A stretch of 64,000 bases of DNA from Clonostachys chloroleuca. Its lineage: Eukaryota; Ascomycota; Sordariomycetes; Hypocreales; Bionectriaceae. The position numbers were made by a program, and so were the translations under genes. A model generated the notes under the pieces. It did no database searches. It saw nothing but the letters and a program-made list of their open reading frames with translations, and was not told the origin of the DNA. The stretch covers positions 18,414,001 to 18,478,000 of the forward strand of contig JBANAY010000003.1 of NCBI GenBank assembly GCA_037952775.1, in the 5' to 3' direction. Shown one piece after another: positions 36,314-44,908 of this stretch. Position 1 is the stretch's first letter, and each line of letters opens with the position of its first letter.

Positions 36314-37654
36314 TTACACAACCCTCCCGGCTGGAACTCGTTTCCTCTCGCTTCTGTGTATCTCAGCATTCCTCTTCGTCATCCTGTCAATCTTCCGCTG
36401 CTGCTTCCTGGCGGCCCTGTCCTCCCCAGCCTTGAGGTCCAGGAGCCGCTGGCCCCGATCCGCAATCGCCTGGTTGTGAGTCTCCCTGTTCTCCGCCACC
36501 TGCGTCTCCCGCTTCGCCTTCCTCATCCCCTTGGCCTTGACCACCGCCTCGTTCTGGGCGTGCGTGAGCCTATTGATCTTCCTCTGCTCCCCGTCGAGCG
36601 CCTGTTTCCGCCTGACCTGGTCCATCCTGTCCCGCTTGCTGAGGGGGAACCCGTAGAACGTCACCGTGGTCGTCTCCCCCGTCGGCAGCGTGACGCGACG
36701 CCTGCTCGAGTGCTCGTCAATGCCGGGCGCGAGCTGGAAGGTGTCCTTGTAGCTCTCGGGCCTTTCCTTGCTGGCGCCCAGGAAGCTGGTCTTGATGGCG
36801 GTGCCGACGTACACGCGGAAGTTCCACTTGAGGCCCCTCGCGAGCTCCTGCACCGCCTTGGGGCTCCAGTCCTGGTCTCTGAGGGAGAAGCTGCGGGAGC
36901 ACCGGGCGTAGATGACGTTAGGGAAGTAGTGGTCCCACCAGGGCGACGGGTACTCGCTCCACATGTCGAAGGACGTGAAGGTGAGGAGGAAGTTGAACCG
37001 CACCGTCTTCAGCGAGGGTGCCTTCCGGGGCAGCTTGGCCATGCGCTGCGCGAACCACTTGGTCGCGGAGATGTAGGCCCCCGGCATGTCGAGGCTCTCG
37101 AGCCCCTTGCACCTCTCGATGGTGTCCCAGAAGACGTGCCGCTGCTTGCCCTTGGACAGCGTGAAGTCCACGTGGCCCGTGTATCCGCTCTGGTCCGGGT
37201 TCATGATGCTGATGGCCCGGATCATCTCCACGTAGGCAGGCCGGAGGAGGCGGCCGACCGTGGCGATGACCTCGATGGCATCAAGAAAGCAGAATGTGTT
37301 TTTGGACCAGAAGATTGGCGCCGCGAGCTCGTTGACGCCCCTGGAGGCGAGGAGGAGCCCGAGTCCCGTGCGTTTGGCGCACGAGCACGAGCACTCGGTC
37401 TTCTGCCTCATGTCGGCGTAGACGGTCACTTTGGTCTGGAGGAACGGTGGGTTCTCGTAGATGTCGTCGCCGAACTTGGGCTTGTATTTGCAGGCTGGCT
37501 TGTGCGTCTTCTCCCATCTTGGGCGTTCTACGAGGGCGAATTCGTAGATCCGTAGAACAATCTCGAGAGGGAGATGGTCGAGATTCAGCTTCTTCGGGCG
37601 AGGGCCAGCCGCATGGTTGGGCTGGATGGTGAGCGTTGGGGTTGTTTGAGCCAT
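36314..37654 (-). CDS. F-box-like/DUF7730-type protein with basic C-terminus
   Basis: A single exon encodes 446 residues from the first in-frame ATG (37654). The segment LNLDHLPLEIVLRIYEFALVERP near residues 21-45 is F-box-like, and the following fold (FWSKNTFCFLDAIEVIATVGRLL, ERCKGLESLDM) resembles the fungal-expanded DUF7730 family found in many Pezizomycotina. A Cys cluster ECSCSCAKRTG lies at about 88-98. The last 110 residues are very rich in Lys/Arg/Glu (DRMDQVRRKQALDGEQRKINRL..), probably an extended helix with nuclear-localisation potential. The function is unknown. A 399-codon open frame antisense to it is a shadow. Confidence 0.75.
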   Translation of the reverse strand: MAQTTPTLTIQPNHAAGPRPKKLNLDHLPLEIVLRIYEFALVERPRWEKTHKPACKYKPKFGDDIYENPPFLQTKVTVYADMRQKTECSCSCAKRTGLGLLLASRGVNELAAPIFWSKNTFCFLDAIEVIATVGRLLRPAYVEMIRAISIMNPDQSGYTGHVDFTLSKGKQRHVFWDTIERCKGLESLDMPGAYISATKWFAQRMAKLPRKAPSLKTVRFNFLLTFTSFDMWSEYPSPWWDHYFPNVIYARCSRSFSLRDQDWSPKAVQELARGLKWNFRVYVGTAIKTSFLGASKERPESYKDTFQLAPGIDEHSSRRRVTLPTGETTTVTFYGFPLSKRDRMDQVRRKQALDGEQRKINRLTHAQNEAVVKAKGMRKAKRETQVAENRETHNQAIADRGQRLLDLKAGEDRAARKQQRKIDRMTKRNAEIHRSERKRVPAGRVV

Positions 37655-38124
37655 GGCTGCGTATCTTTGCACGGCACAAGAAATTGGGGATATAGGATAT
37701 GGGAAAAGCAACGCTCTCTTCTCTCTTGAAACTTCTTCGACTCTTCTAGCCCTCCCCTTTTGTACTCCGGACGCTGGCTCTTAAATCAATTTATGGTGCT
37801 GGTCAGAGTGGCTGACGATAGTTAATAAGGTGGGGCTGGAAGAGGCCATCCATTAAGATAAGCCTCGAACTTGGCCGTTGACTCACAAGGCAGAAGCGTG
37901 GCTCAGGCACATGCATCCACCAACAAGCGGCCGCAGCGGGCCACAGGGAGCTGACTGCACCGGTTGGCGCAGCTGGTTGGCCCCCGTTACTCCCCCTAAT
38001 TGCTGCTGGCGGGCAGATCGCAGGGCGTTTCGCTGGTCACTATGTATGATTCACAGGCATTTGACTGCAGAACGGACTGGGACCAACGGCCACACTGGAC
38101 GTCATCTTGTTGCATTCTGGATGT
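37655..38124. other. intergenic, promoter of the F-box-like gene
   Basis: This 0.47 kb lies between the minus-strand F-box-like gene start and the end of EFM7. Nothing further is recognised. Confidence 0.6.
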
Positions 38125-38919
38125 TTAGCACGCAGCCGCGGGCCATCTAACGGCGAAGCCCTTGACCGTCTTCTGCACGTCCAGGTCGCCGGGGTCGTCC
38201 TTGAACAGCGGCTTCTCCAGATGGATCTCCTCTACCTGCTCCACCTCTAGCCCAGCATCCCGCGCCACGTCGAAGAAGGCCATGTCCAGGTCCTTCTTCC
38301 ACGGCCGGTACGACGTGAAGAAGACGTAGGCCACGCTCTCGGGCGACCTGCGCATCGTCTCCTTGATCGTCTTGACGAGCGCCCCGTGCTCGCCGTGCCG
38401 GAAGAGCAGGTCGGCGAGGACGAGGACGTCGAACCTGGCCTGCCCGTCGCTCGACAGCCTCTCCAGCAGCGGCTCGGGCTCCCTGCCCCAGATGAAGCCC
38501 ATCGCGTCGATCCTCTCCGCCAGCCGGCCCTTTACCTCCATCGTCTCGTCGCACTCGTCAATGTTCCTCTGCATCGTGGCCACAATGTCCGGGTCCGGGA
38601 AGTCGGTCATGACGGCCTTCTTGGCCCCCAGGATCGCTGCGACGAGGGACGGCAGGCCCGAGGCCGCGCCGAGCTCCAGCATCGTCTTGCCCTTGATCCT
38701 CGAGGGGTCCTTCTCGAAGTAGTCTGATATGATCTTCGCCCCGTTCCATAGTGTGTGTGCCTCCGTAGGGCTGTGGCCGACCAGGTGCAGCGTGATGGCT
38801 TTGCCGCTCTTCATTGTGAAAATCTCCTTGGTGGGCGGAGGAGTTGGGGGATAATAGTCCTCGGGGTCGTCCATGAACCCCGCCTCGCCGAGGTCGATGG
38901 GCAAATCCTCCGCGGCCAT
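38125..38919 (-). CDS. efm7: eEF1A N-terminal/lysine methyltransferase EFM7 (NNT1)
   Basis: This SAM-dependent class I methyltransferase modifies the N-terminal Gly and adjacent Lys of translation elongation factor 1A in the cytosol. A single exon encodes 264 residues, the family's normal length. It contains the N-terminal GEAGFMDDPEDYYPPTPPPTKE segment diagnostic of the NNT1/EFM7 group. Motif I is MLELGAASGLPSLVAAILGA, the acidic loop DFPDPDIVATM and the post-I region FDVLVLADLLFRHGEHGALV, followed by VAYVFFTSYRPWKKDLDMAFFDVA. The ATG at 38919 precedes AAEDLPIDLGEAGF, in agreement with homologues. It has no introns. Its neighbours are unrelated. Confidence 0.92.
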   Translation of the reverse strand: MAAEDLPIDLGEAGFMDDPEDYYPPTPPPTKEIFTMKSGKAITLHLVGHSPTEAHTLWNGAKIISDYFEKDPSRIKGKTMLELGAASGLPSLVAAILGAKKAVMTDFPDPDIVATMQRNIDECDETMEVKGRLAERIDAMGFIWGREPEPLLERLSSDGQARFDVLVLADLLFRHGEHGALVKTIKETMRRSPESVAYVFFTSYRPWKKDLDMAFFDVARDAGLEVEQVEEIHLEKPLFKDDPGDLDVQKTVKGFAVRWPAAAC

Positions 38920-39331
38920 CTTGAGCTGTGTCTATTCCTACTCCAGTGCTATGAAATGCGGGAAGAGTGTAAGTTTTAGCACCCTGATGCTGAAGTCTAG
39001 GCGTGAGAGTGAAAGATAAATTCGAGAAGCACGACGAGGTAAATGAGTTTGTAAAATTCTGTCTCAAGACAAGGGTGGTTTCAATTGGCGCAGAACAATC
39101 TTCCCGTCTCTGCTTGAGTGAGACTGTGTATATGGTTGAATGGATGTTTTTGAACGAACACCAAAAAGCTTAGCATTTTGAAAACCCTGATGACCTATTA
39201 GAGGAGCGCCCCACCAGGAACCCCATCCCGATACTCAACATGATTACAGCTTTTGACAATTACCCCTTGGGTAAGATGATGAAAGTACAAGAAATGATAC
39301 AAGTAATCGCTGCAGGTAGCATGTCGCCCGC
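38920..39331. other. intergenic, promoter of EFM7
   Basis: This spacer of about 410 bp lies between EFM7 (-) and the RS-rich gene (-). It contains the 3' UTR of the latter, with an AT-rich stretch near 38990-39190. No gene is seen. Confidence 0.6.
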
Positions 39332-40435
39332 TTAACCAAATCGCTGTTTCGCCAATTCCTTGAGCATGCTCATCGTTCCGTCCTCCCGCTCCCTCCACGC
39401 CCGCCTCCTCTCCTCCACCTCTTCCTGCTTCGCTCTCTCGAACTCCTCCCTCCTGATCTCCCGCTCCGACTTCTTCCTCTGCTCTTGTTGCTTCATCTTC
39501 TTGTACTCTGCCAGCGAGTCCCCGCCGCCCATCAGGTCCTTCTCATCCCCGCCCTCCATGCCGGGACTCTTATCCCGGAACTCACGCATCTTGTCGTTCA
39601 CCATTTGTCGCTTCTCCAGCTTCCGTTCCCGTGAACCCGGGTCCGCTCGTGGTAGTAGCTCCTCCAGCCTCTCCTTCTGCAGATTCCTATCAGCCTTCCG
39701 GGCCTCTCGCAGCGCATTCCTCGACTCCTCCCTATCCTCCTCCCTCATCTCCTCACGCATGGCGAGATCCTGCATGGACGGTATAACAGGACCTATCCGT
39801 GCCCCGTAGCGGTTCCCCCGTGGCAGCGTCGGGCCGTAATCATCGCCCTCGCTGCCAGAATGATGGCCAGCGTCAACGTCCCCCCTCCTCTCCACCTCAT
39901 CCGATGAATGAGGGTTCCGGCGGCCCTGGACGTCCGTCGGTTCTTGATACGGCAGGCCCCCTTCCTCCCTGTACCTCTCCGAGATGCGAGCAAACATGTC
40001 CGGATCATACCACCCCTCCGCCAGCTCCCCCCGGTTCCACTTGCCCATGAAGCTCTTCCACCTGCCCCTGACCTCCCGCTCGTCCAGCCCGCCCACCTCG
40101 ATCTGCTTCTGGACGCTCAGGAAGTCGGCGAAAAGCGGCATGAACGCGGCCATGTCCGCCTTGGTCAGCTGCCGCGCCGAGAACGGCAGCGTCACGGGGG
40201 CGGCGACCCGCTCGGCTCGATCTCTACGCTCGCTCCGGTGCGGCGAGCGATGCCTCCTGCTCCTCGACGATGAAGAGTGCCCGCCGTGGGAGCGGTGACG
40301 CCGCTGGCCATCACCTGCCGCCTCGTCGGCTCTGGGTAGGCTTCTTCGCCCGTGGCTGGGAGGAGACCGCGACCGCCGTTGGCCGTGGCTGTGACGCGAC
40401 CCCCGAGACTCATCCTCACGAGATTGGCGCGGCAT
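39332..40435 (-). CDS. RS-rich conserved protein, probably RNA-processing related
   Basis: A single exon encodes 367 residues. The N-terminal 75 residues are Arg/Ser/His-rich (SRHSHGQRRSRSPPSHGRRS.. and RSRRHRSPHRSERRD), an SR-like region. The middle contains LPLFADFLSVQKQIE-like sequence followed by REVRGRWKSFMGKWNRGELAEGWYDPDMF, a strongly conserved-looking block found in fungal proteins often labelled HEL117-like. The C-terminal third is charged and helical (RKLEKRQMVNDKMREF, SEREIRREEFERAKQEEVEERRRAW) and ends MLKELAKQRFG. No helicase motifs are present, so that label is not supported here. A role in splicing or mRNA metabolism is inferred only from the SR composition. Confidence 0.75.
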   Translation of the reverse strand: MPRQSREDESRGSRHSHGQRRSRSPPSHGRRSLPRADEAAGDGQRRHRSHGGHSSSSRSRRHRSPHRSERRDRAERVAAPVTLPFSARQLTKADMAAFMPLFADFLSVQKQIEVGGLDEREVRGRWKSFMGKWNRGELAEGWYDPDMFARISERYREEGGLPYQEPTDVQGRRNPHSSDEVERRGDVDAGHHSGSEGDDYGPTLPRGNRYGARIGPVIPSMQDLAMREEMREEDREESRNALREARKADRNLQKERLEELLPRADPGSRERKLEKRQMVNDKMREFRDKSPGMEGGDEKDLMGGGDSLAEYKKMKQQEQRKKSEREIRREEFERAKQEEVEERRRAWREREDGTMSMLKELAKQRFG

Positions 40436-41428
40436 TCTCGCTAGCAGAGCAGCTTTCCCAATTAAAGTTTTGATTTTATGGTGTAAGAAGATAGTTTTTC
40501 AACCGATATTCGCCTGCCGAAGAAAGCAATGCGGATTATTCAATGTCGCCAAGACAAGGCAAAATCATGACCCAAGGGAGGTCCCACTCCAGTTCTTTAA
40601 AAACCGCCTGGGGTAGCACAACGCCTGTGTTGCCAGCACCCACTAAGCCAATTCCATCTCGCCGGCCAAAGCCACCAGGCAGCATATGAGGCATACTACA
40701 ACCAGTCATCATCAGCGAAGTAGTTGCAATCAAACACCACTTTACGCAGATGACTTAAAATCCTTACAGGATCTTCGCTTTGTTCTTTTTGTTTTTGGTG
40801 TTGCTCCTCCATTCGAGTCCGTGCAAAGTCGTGTGATTTCTATGACCTTTACCCCTTTTTTTTTGACTCTCTCCTCTGCCACCCTATCTATATAGAAGGC
40901 AGAGTGCTCGTTGTGATAAAGCCAAACAAATGAAACGCAATCGTTTTCTCTTACCGCATCTGTTAGCTAGATTTGCCACATCATCCTCAGGTTTTATGAA
41001 GCCTGAGATCCTACTACCCATCCCTACCTCAGACTTCAATCTTCCACCCTCCAGATTCAAGAGCCAAACACTCCAACAATTATAGCACTGCTGTAGTTTA
41101 AAAGGGGAGTTACTCGTATGATTTAGGTCTCATCTACTAACGCCACACAAGGTCTTTCATCTCTAAATGACAAGGACCCAGTGTAGGTTATCCTAATATG
41201 TAGTCATAAACTTGAACCACCCGGGGTATCAATGCAGGCATCATGCCATAACTAAGCCGCGACCCAATCTCTATAATATATCCAAAACCCCATTTACATG
41301 TATGCCTATAGAATATGTATGACCCTCAATAGGTAATATAATGCGCCATTGACCAATCCAGTTGTTTCCCGCTCTCTTCGTAAATCGAACCGCATCTAAA
41401 TATATCCCTCGAATGACAGTCATTTCAT
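40436..41428. other. intergenic region with possible microprotein frame
   Basis: About 1 kb separates the RS-rich gene start and the end of the copper-fist gene, both on the minus strand. The part from 40860 to 41428 is AT-rich and fits a 3' UTR. A 38-codon minus-strand frame (40812-40696) overlaps a second short frame (40733-40536). Neither can be confirmed from sequence alone. Confidence 0.45.
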
Positions 41429-43172
41429 TCATGCTTCTTGGTCAATGGACTGCGATGGGTCTGCAATATTGTGAATCACACACCCAATGCACTGGCAGTC
41501 ATCTCCACAGGGACAGCTCGCACTCTCTCCGTCACAAGGCTCACCAAATGGATAAGTAACAAAGAAGAAGTCACTCGCCGATAACGTCTGCTCTTCACTG
41601 AGGCCAGATGGAGCATCAGAAGGAGTCTGCGGTGCTGTGATGTTCCCGTCTGGTGGCAGTTGGGCCGTGGAGATTGCAGAGCCCCCTGGCGGCGTGTGAG
41701 TAGCAGATGAACCTTGCTCGCCAGTATGTCCATTCGTCAGATCGCCATTTCCGACCGGTTCGTCTTGCTGATCCAACATTGCAGAGCGAACATACTCTTT
41801 AGTAGCTTCATTATATGGATGCGTAGCACAGCCCACACATTGACACTCTTGTCCGCATGAACAGTGGTGTGACGTTCCCCCCGCTTTGGCCTCAAAGACT
41901 TGGCCATGCGTAGGAGGGGCTGTTGGAGTTACTACCGGCCCATTCCCCATGCCAGCATTCATCAACTCGAAAGCATGCTGTTGTGCGGCGATTTGGCCAT
42001 AGTTAAATGCGGCCATCATCTGTTTCCATTGATCTGGCTGCAATGGTTGCATAAAGGTTCCGTACTGTGGGGGGTATGTGAAGATTCCTGGGTGTGCGAA
42101 GTAAGGATACATATTGGGAGGCGTGGCCATCGGAGTCGGGAACTGAGGCACCATCATCGGTCCAGCGTGTGCCTGCATGTTAGAGGATGTTGCTGTTGGC
42201 GCCTCTGGTTCGAAGTTCTCCGCCTTTGAAGAGCAGCAGCTCTTCGTTTTGACCCCCGAGTTACTTTGTCCATCGGATGCATTGCTGATAGAGTTGTGTC
42301 GTGATATGTGCTGGGAATCCAGCAAGTCTGCATCGCTCTCTTCTCGTTTCGCATCCACCCCGCCTCCACAGCAGCCTCCAGATGCCGCAGCACCATTAGT
42401 AGTAGCCTGTGGTATACCTCCATTGGACGCGGGTGGGAAGAACATCTGGTTTGGAATAGGTTGCTGGAACATGGGAATCATATACTGCTGGGGGTTGATC
42501 TGATGGTCTATTGACGGCATGCGTGCAGAACCGTACTGGCTCGGCGCAGACATTGGAGAAGCCGTCTCTGTTGGGGAGATGGCTCCGGCTGCGGCTCCGT
42601 TCAGGCCATTCGGGGCGGGGATTATGTTCAGTTGGCTTTGGTCTGTCCTTTCCACGCTGGTCGGATCAATAGACTGCTTGCGTGTCGACCCTCTTCTGGT
42701 TTTCTGCACCCGAAAGCTCGTACTTGGGGCTTTACTTCCGGTTGGCGATGGTGACTTGGTGTCAGAGTCTTCAGTAGTAGAGTCTCCATTCGTTGCACCT
42801 GCGGTTTGCGTCGCAGGAGTCGAAGGGCCGCAGTTACATTTCTGCTTCCTGGGGATGGCAGCAGTCACTTGTCCGCATGAGCAGGGCTTTGAGGGGGGTG
42901 AGGACAAGAGCTGAGAGGCCGACCGGGTTTTCGAACGGGGACCATCAGGCGCTCATTGGCGTGAGTACATTTGGTTGAGCGATGGCCGCGAATACAAGGC
43001 TCGCTGTGGAAATTGAAAAGAATAAGAATCAATTTGAAAAAAGGGAATGGCGCAGGGTTCAGGCGAGGCTGAGTCTTTACCCGGAAACGGGTTGCAAGAA
43101 ATGAAATCGGGGGATAAGAATGGGAGTTCTATTCACATACCAGGCCATCTTTTGCCCATTGATGAGAGGCAT
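41429..43172 (-). CDS. copper-fist transcription factor (MacA/GRISEA/CUF1 type), frame break in a G run
   Basis: This is a copper-sensing activator of copper-uptake genes. Exon 1 is 43172-43141 (MPLINGQKMA plus part of a Cys codon). A 137-bp GTATGT..CAG intron (43004-43140) follows, and exon 2 runs 43003-41429. The joined N-terminus is a canonical copper fist: Cys11, Cys14, Cys23 and His25 with RGHRSTKCTHANERLM, then the KPGRP minor-groove motif at 36-40 and SSCPHP. At a six-G run on the plus strand (42893-42898) the frame slips, and SKPCSCGQVTAAIPRKQKCNCG continues in the next frame. One additional base gives a continuous 535-residue protein. The C-terminal half holds two CxCxxxCxCxxC copper-regulatory clusters (CSCGQECQCVGC, CPCGDDCQCIGC) and two CC pairs. 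Frame loss is probably an assembly error. Grisea/MacA type fits the fist better than the AceA/CRF1 type. Confidence 0.9.
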
Positions 43173-44908
43173 GGTGAGACGGGAGCTAAGCTACTCCAGA
43201 AACGAGGAGCAGAATGAGAGCCAAGGGCCTAACCGTAGTGATCCAAAGGGCTGTCAGGGTCGAAGATACAGAATCGGTTTCGGTCCAGGCGAAGCATCAG
43301 GGCACAAGAAAGAAGAAGGCGGTTGACAGTCAAGGTTTTCCTCGGGGCAAGTCGCTGGCAGCCTGCTGCGATGGCGAGCGTTGTCGCAAAAAAGGTAGGT
43401 GTTCTGGGTATGATCAGAAGAGGACGGCAATTGTGCGGCGCATTTCGGCAAACTGGATGACCGAGCCAGGGAAGGCAGGATAAGCCGATGGCAGATTCCC
43501 AACCTTTGCCTCGAGAATAAATCAGCGGTCGAGGTGGTTGAAGCAGAGCTGAGGCAGAGGGGACGTGATTTGGAAGCGGGAGCCAGCCAAGGTGGGAAGA
43601 TTACAGGGCGATAAATCCCCCATTGCTCACATTTCACATTGCGCCGCCGAAGGCACCCTGCCGCTAAACCGCAGGACACGGCCCTGGGCGCCCCATCAAT
43701 AAGTACCATCCCATGGAGAATGCACCTACCTGATCTTTCTAAAAGCGCCGCTAGACGCAGTCCAGGACATCGCCCCACTTGCGGGGGCTCTTTCCTCATG
43801 GACCGGACCTCGAACCAGCGGCCAAGTCTTGCGCCGGGCTGGCTGCAAAAGCTTGTCGTGATATGTCATAATCGCACGGGGCGCCAGAAAGAAAAGACGC
43901 AGTTGCTCTATTCTATTTTTGTGTTGTTTCTCTTCTCTTCTCTTCTCCCCAGCGCTGTGATCCCCAGGCCAGAACCACAAAAGCCGGGTCCGGCTTTGTT
44001 GGTCGACTAGTCGCCATGTACCTCTCATACTAACCCGTCTCAGAGGAGGAACCTGCACCACCACCTACCTCTTTGTATCCTCTCTCTCTCTCTTGGCCCT
44101 GCATCTGCAATGGCGGCTGGTCAAGCAATGGGGGAAACAATAATAATAATGGGTTCGCTTCAACTGAAGACCAGCTCAGGGTCCTCAGTATCCCGGTCAG
44201 TCCGTCCTGAGGTACCTCGTGGTGGTGGGATCGATTCCCACTCTGGACATGGTTGGTGAGCAAGTTTCTATTGGTCGCCATCGAGGTTCGGCTGCCAGGC
44301 GGACGCTCGAGTCTCAACGTTTCCCCTCCGCCATGCCCGCTAACAAACAACATAGCGCACGCCGATAAAGCAGAGCATCCCAATGAGGAGCATAGTCTAT
44401 GCCCACTTTCTGCAAATCGCACTGCGAACCCTGTGGGCTTTCTGCCTGAAGCTTGGGAGTTGGCCCTGTGATCTCCCGGTCTCTGCCGCTCGCTGACCAC
44501 TGCCCTCATAATCAATATCACATTTCCAAACGACGGTCCTTGATTGAGCCGAGAGCAAACAGCGGTGGGCTGAGTCACTTGGTGCTTATTGCCATCCCAC
44601 CGTGGAGGACGTGAGCGATCCGTGGAGGGAATGGCTTCGCTTATCGATCACACAATATTAGCATAGAAACTAGCCTGTTAGTCCATAGATTTAAGCTGTG
44701 CCGTGCTCTTAACCGTTGTATCTTCTAAACGTATCAACGCCTGCTATCCTAGCCCGGAACCCAGTCGGAAAATGGAGGGTCTCAGTTCCGTTTGTGTCCT
44801 CGTTCAACATATAATTATGCTTGCTCCACTCTTCATAAGGAATTTCTCCTGAACTTCAGAAAGTGAACCAGCTGCGTCATCCGTGGGAGGTGTTCTCAAG
44901 AAAGGCTC
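43173..44908. other. intergenic region upstream of the copper-fist gene
   Basis: This 1.7 kb lies between the copper-fist start (-) and the SR140 3' end (-). It holds a pyrimidine-rich (TTCTC)n-like tract near 43928-43947, a (CT)7 run near 44080-44093 and an (AAT)n patch near 44142. A TTGCTCA heptamer near 43625 resembles the copper-response element used by this factor family, but it is a single copy and may be coincidental. No gene is supported. Confidence 0.5.

Noticed and set aside
36356..37555. 399-codon plus-strand frame antisense to the F-box-like gene
   Set aside because: It is composed almost entirely of Leu/Arg/Val/Glu/Pro with no motif. It is a shadow of the minus-strand gene.
43610..43640. 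copper-response element upstream of the copper-fist gene
   Set aside because: Only a single partial TTGCTCA match was seen, which is expected by chance in 1.7 kb. It is kept only as a remark.
44195..44250. tRNA-like T-arm (GGATCGATTCC within a GTGGG/CCCAC stem)
   Set aside because: One base differs from the usual B box, and no acceptor, D or anticodon stem of correct geometry can be built upstream.
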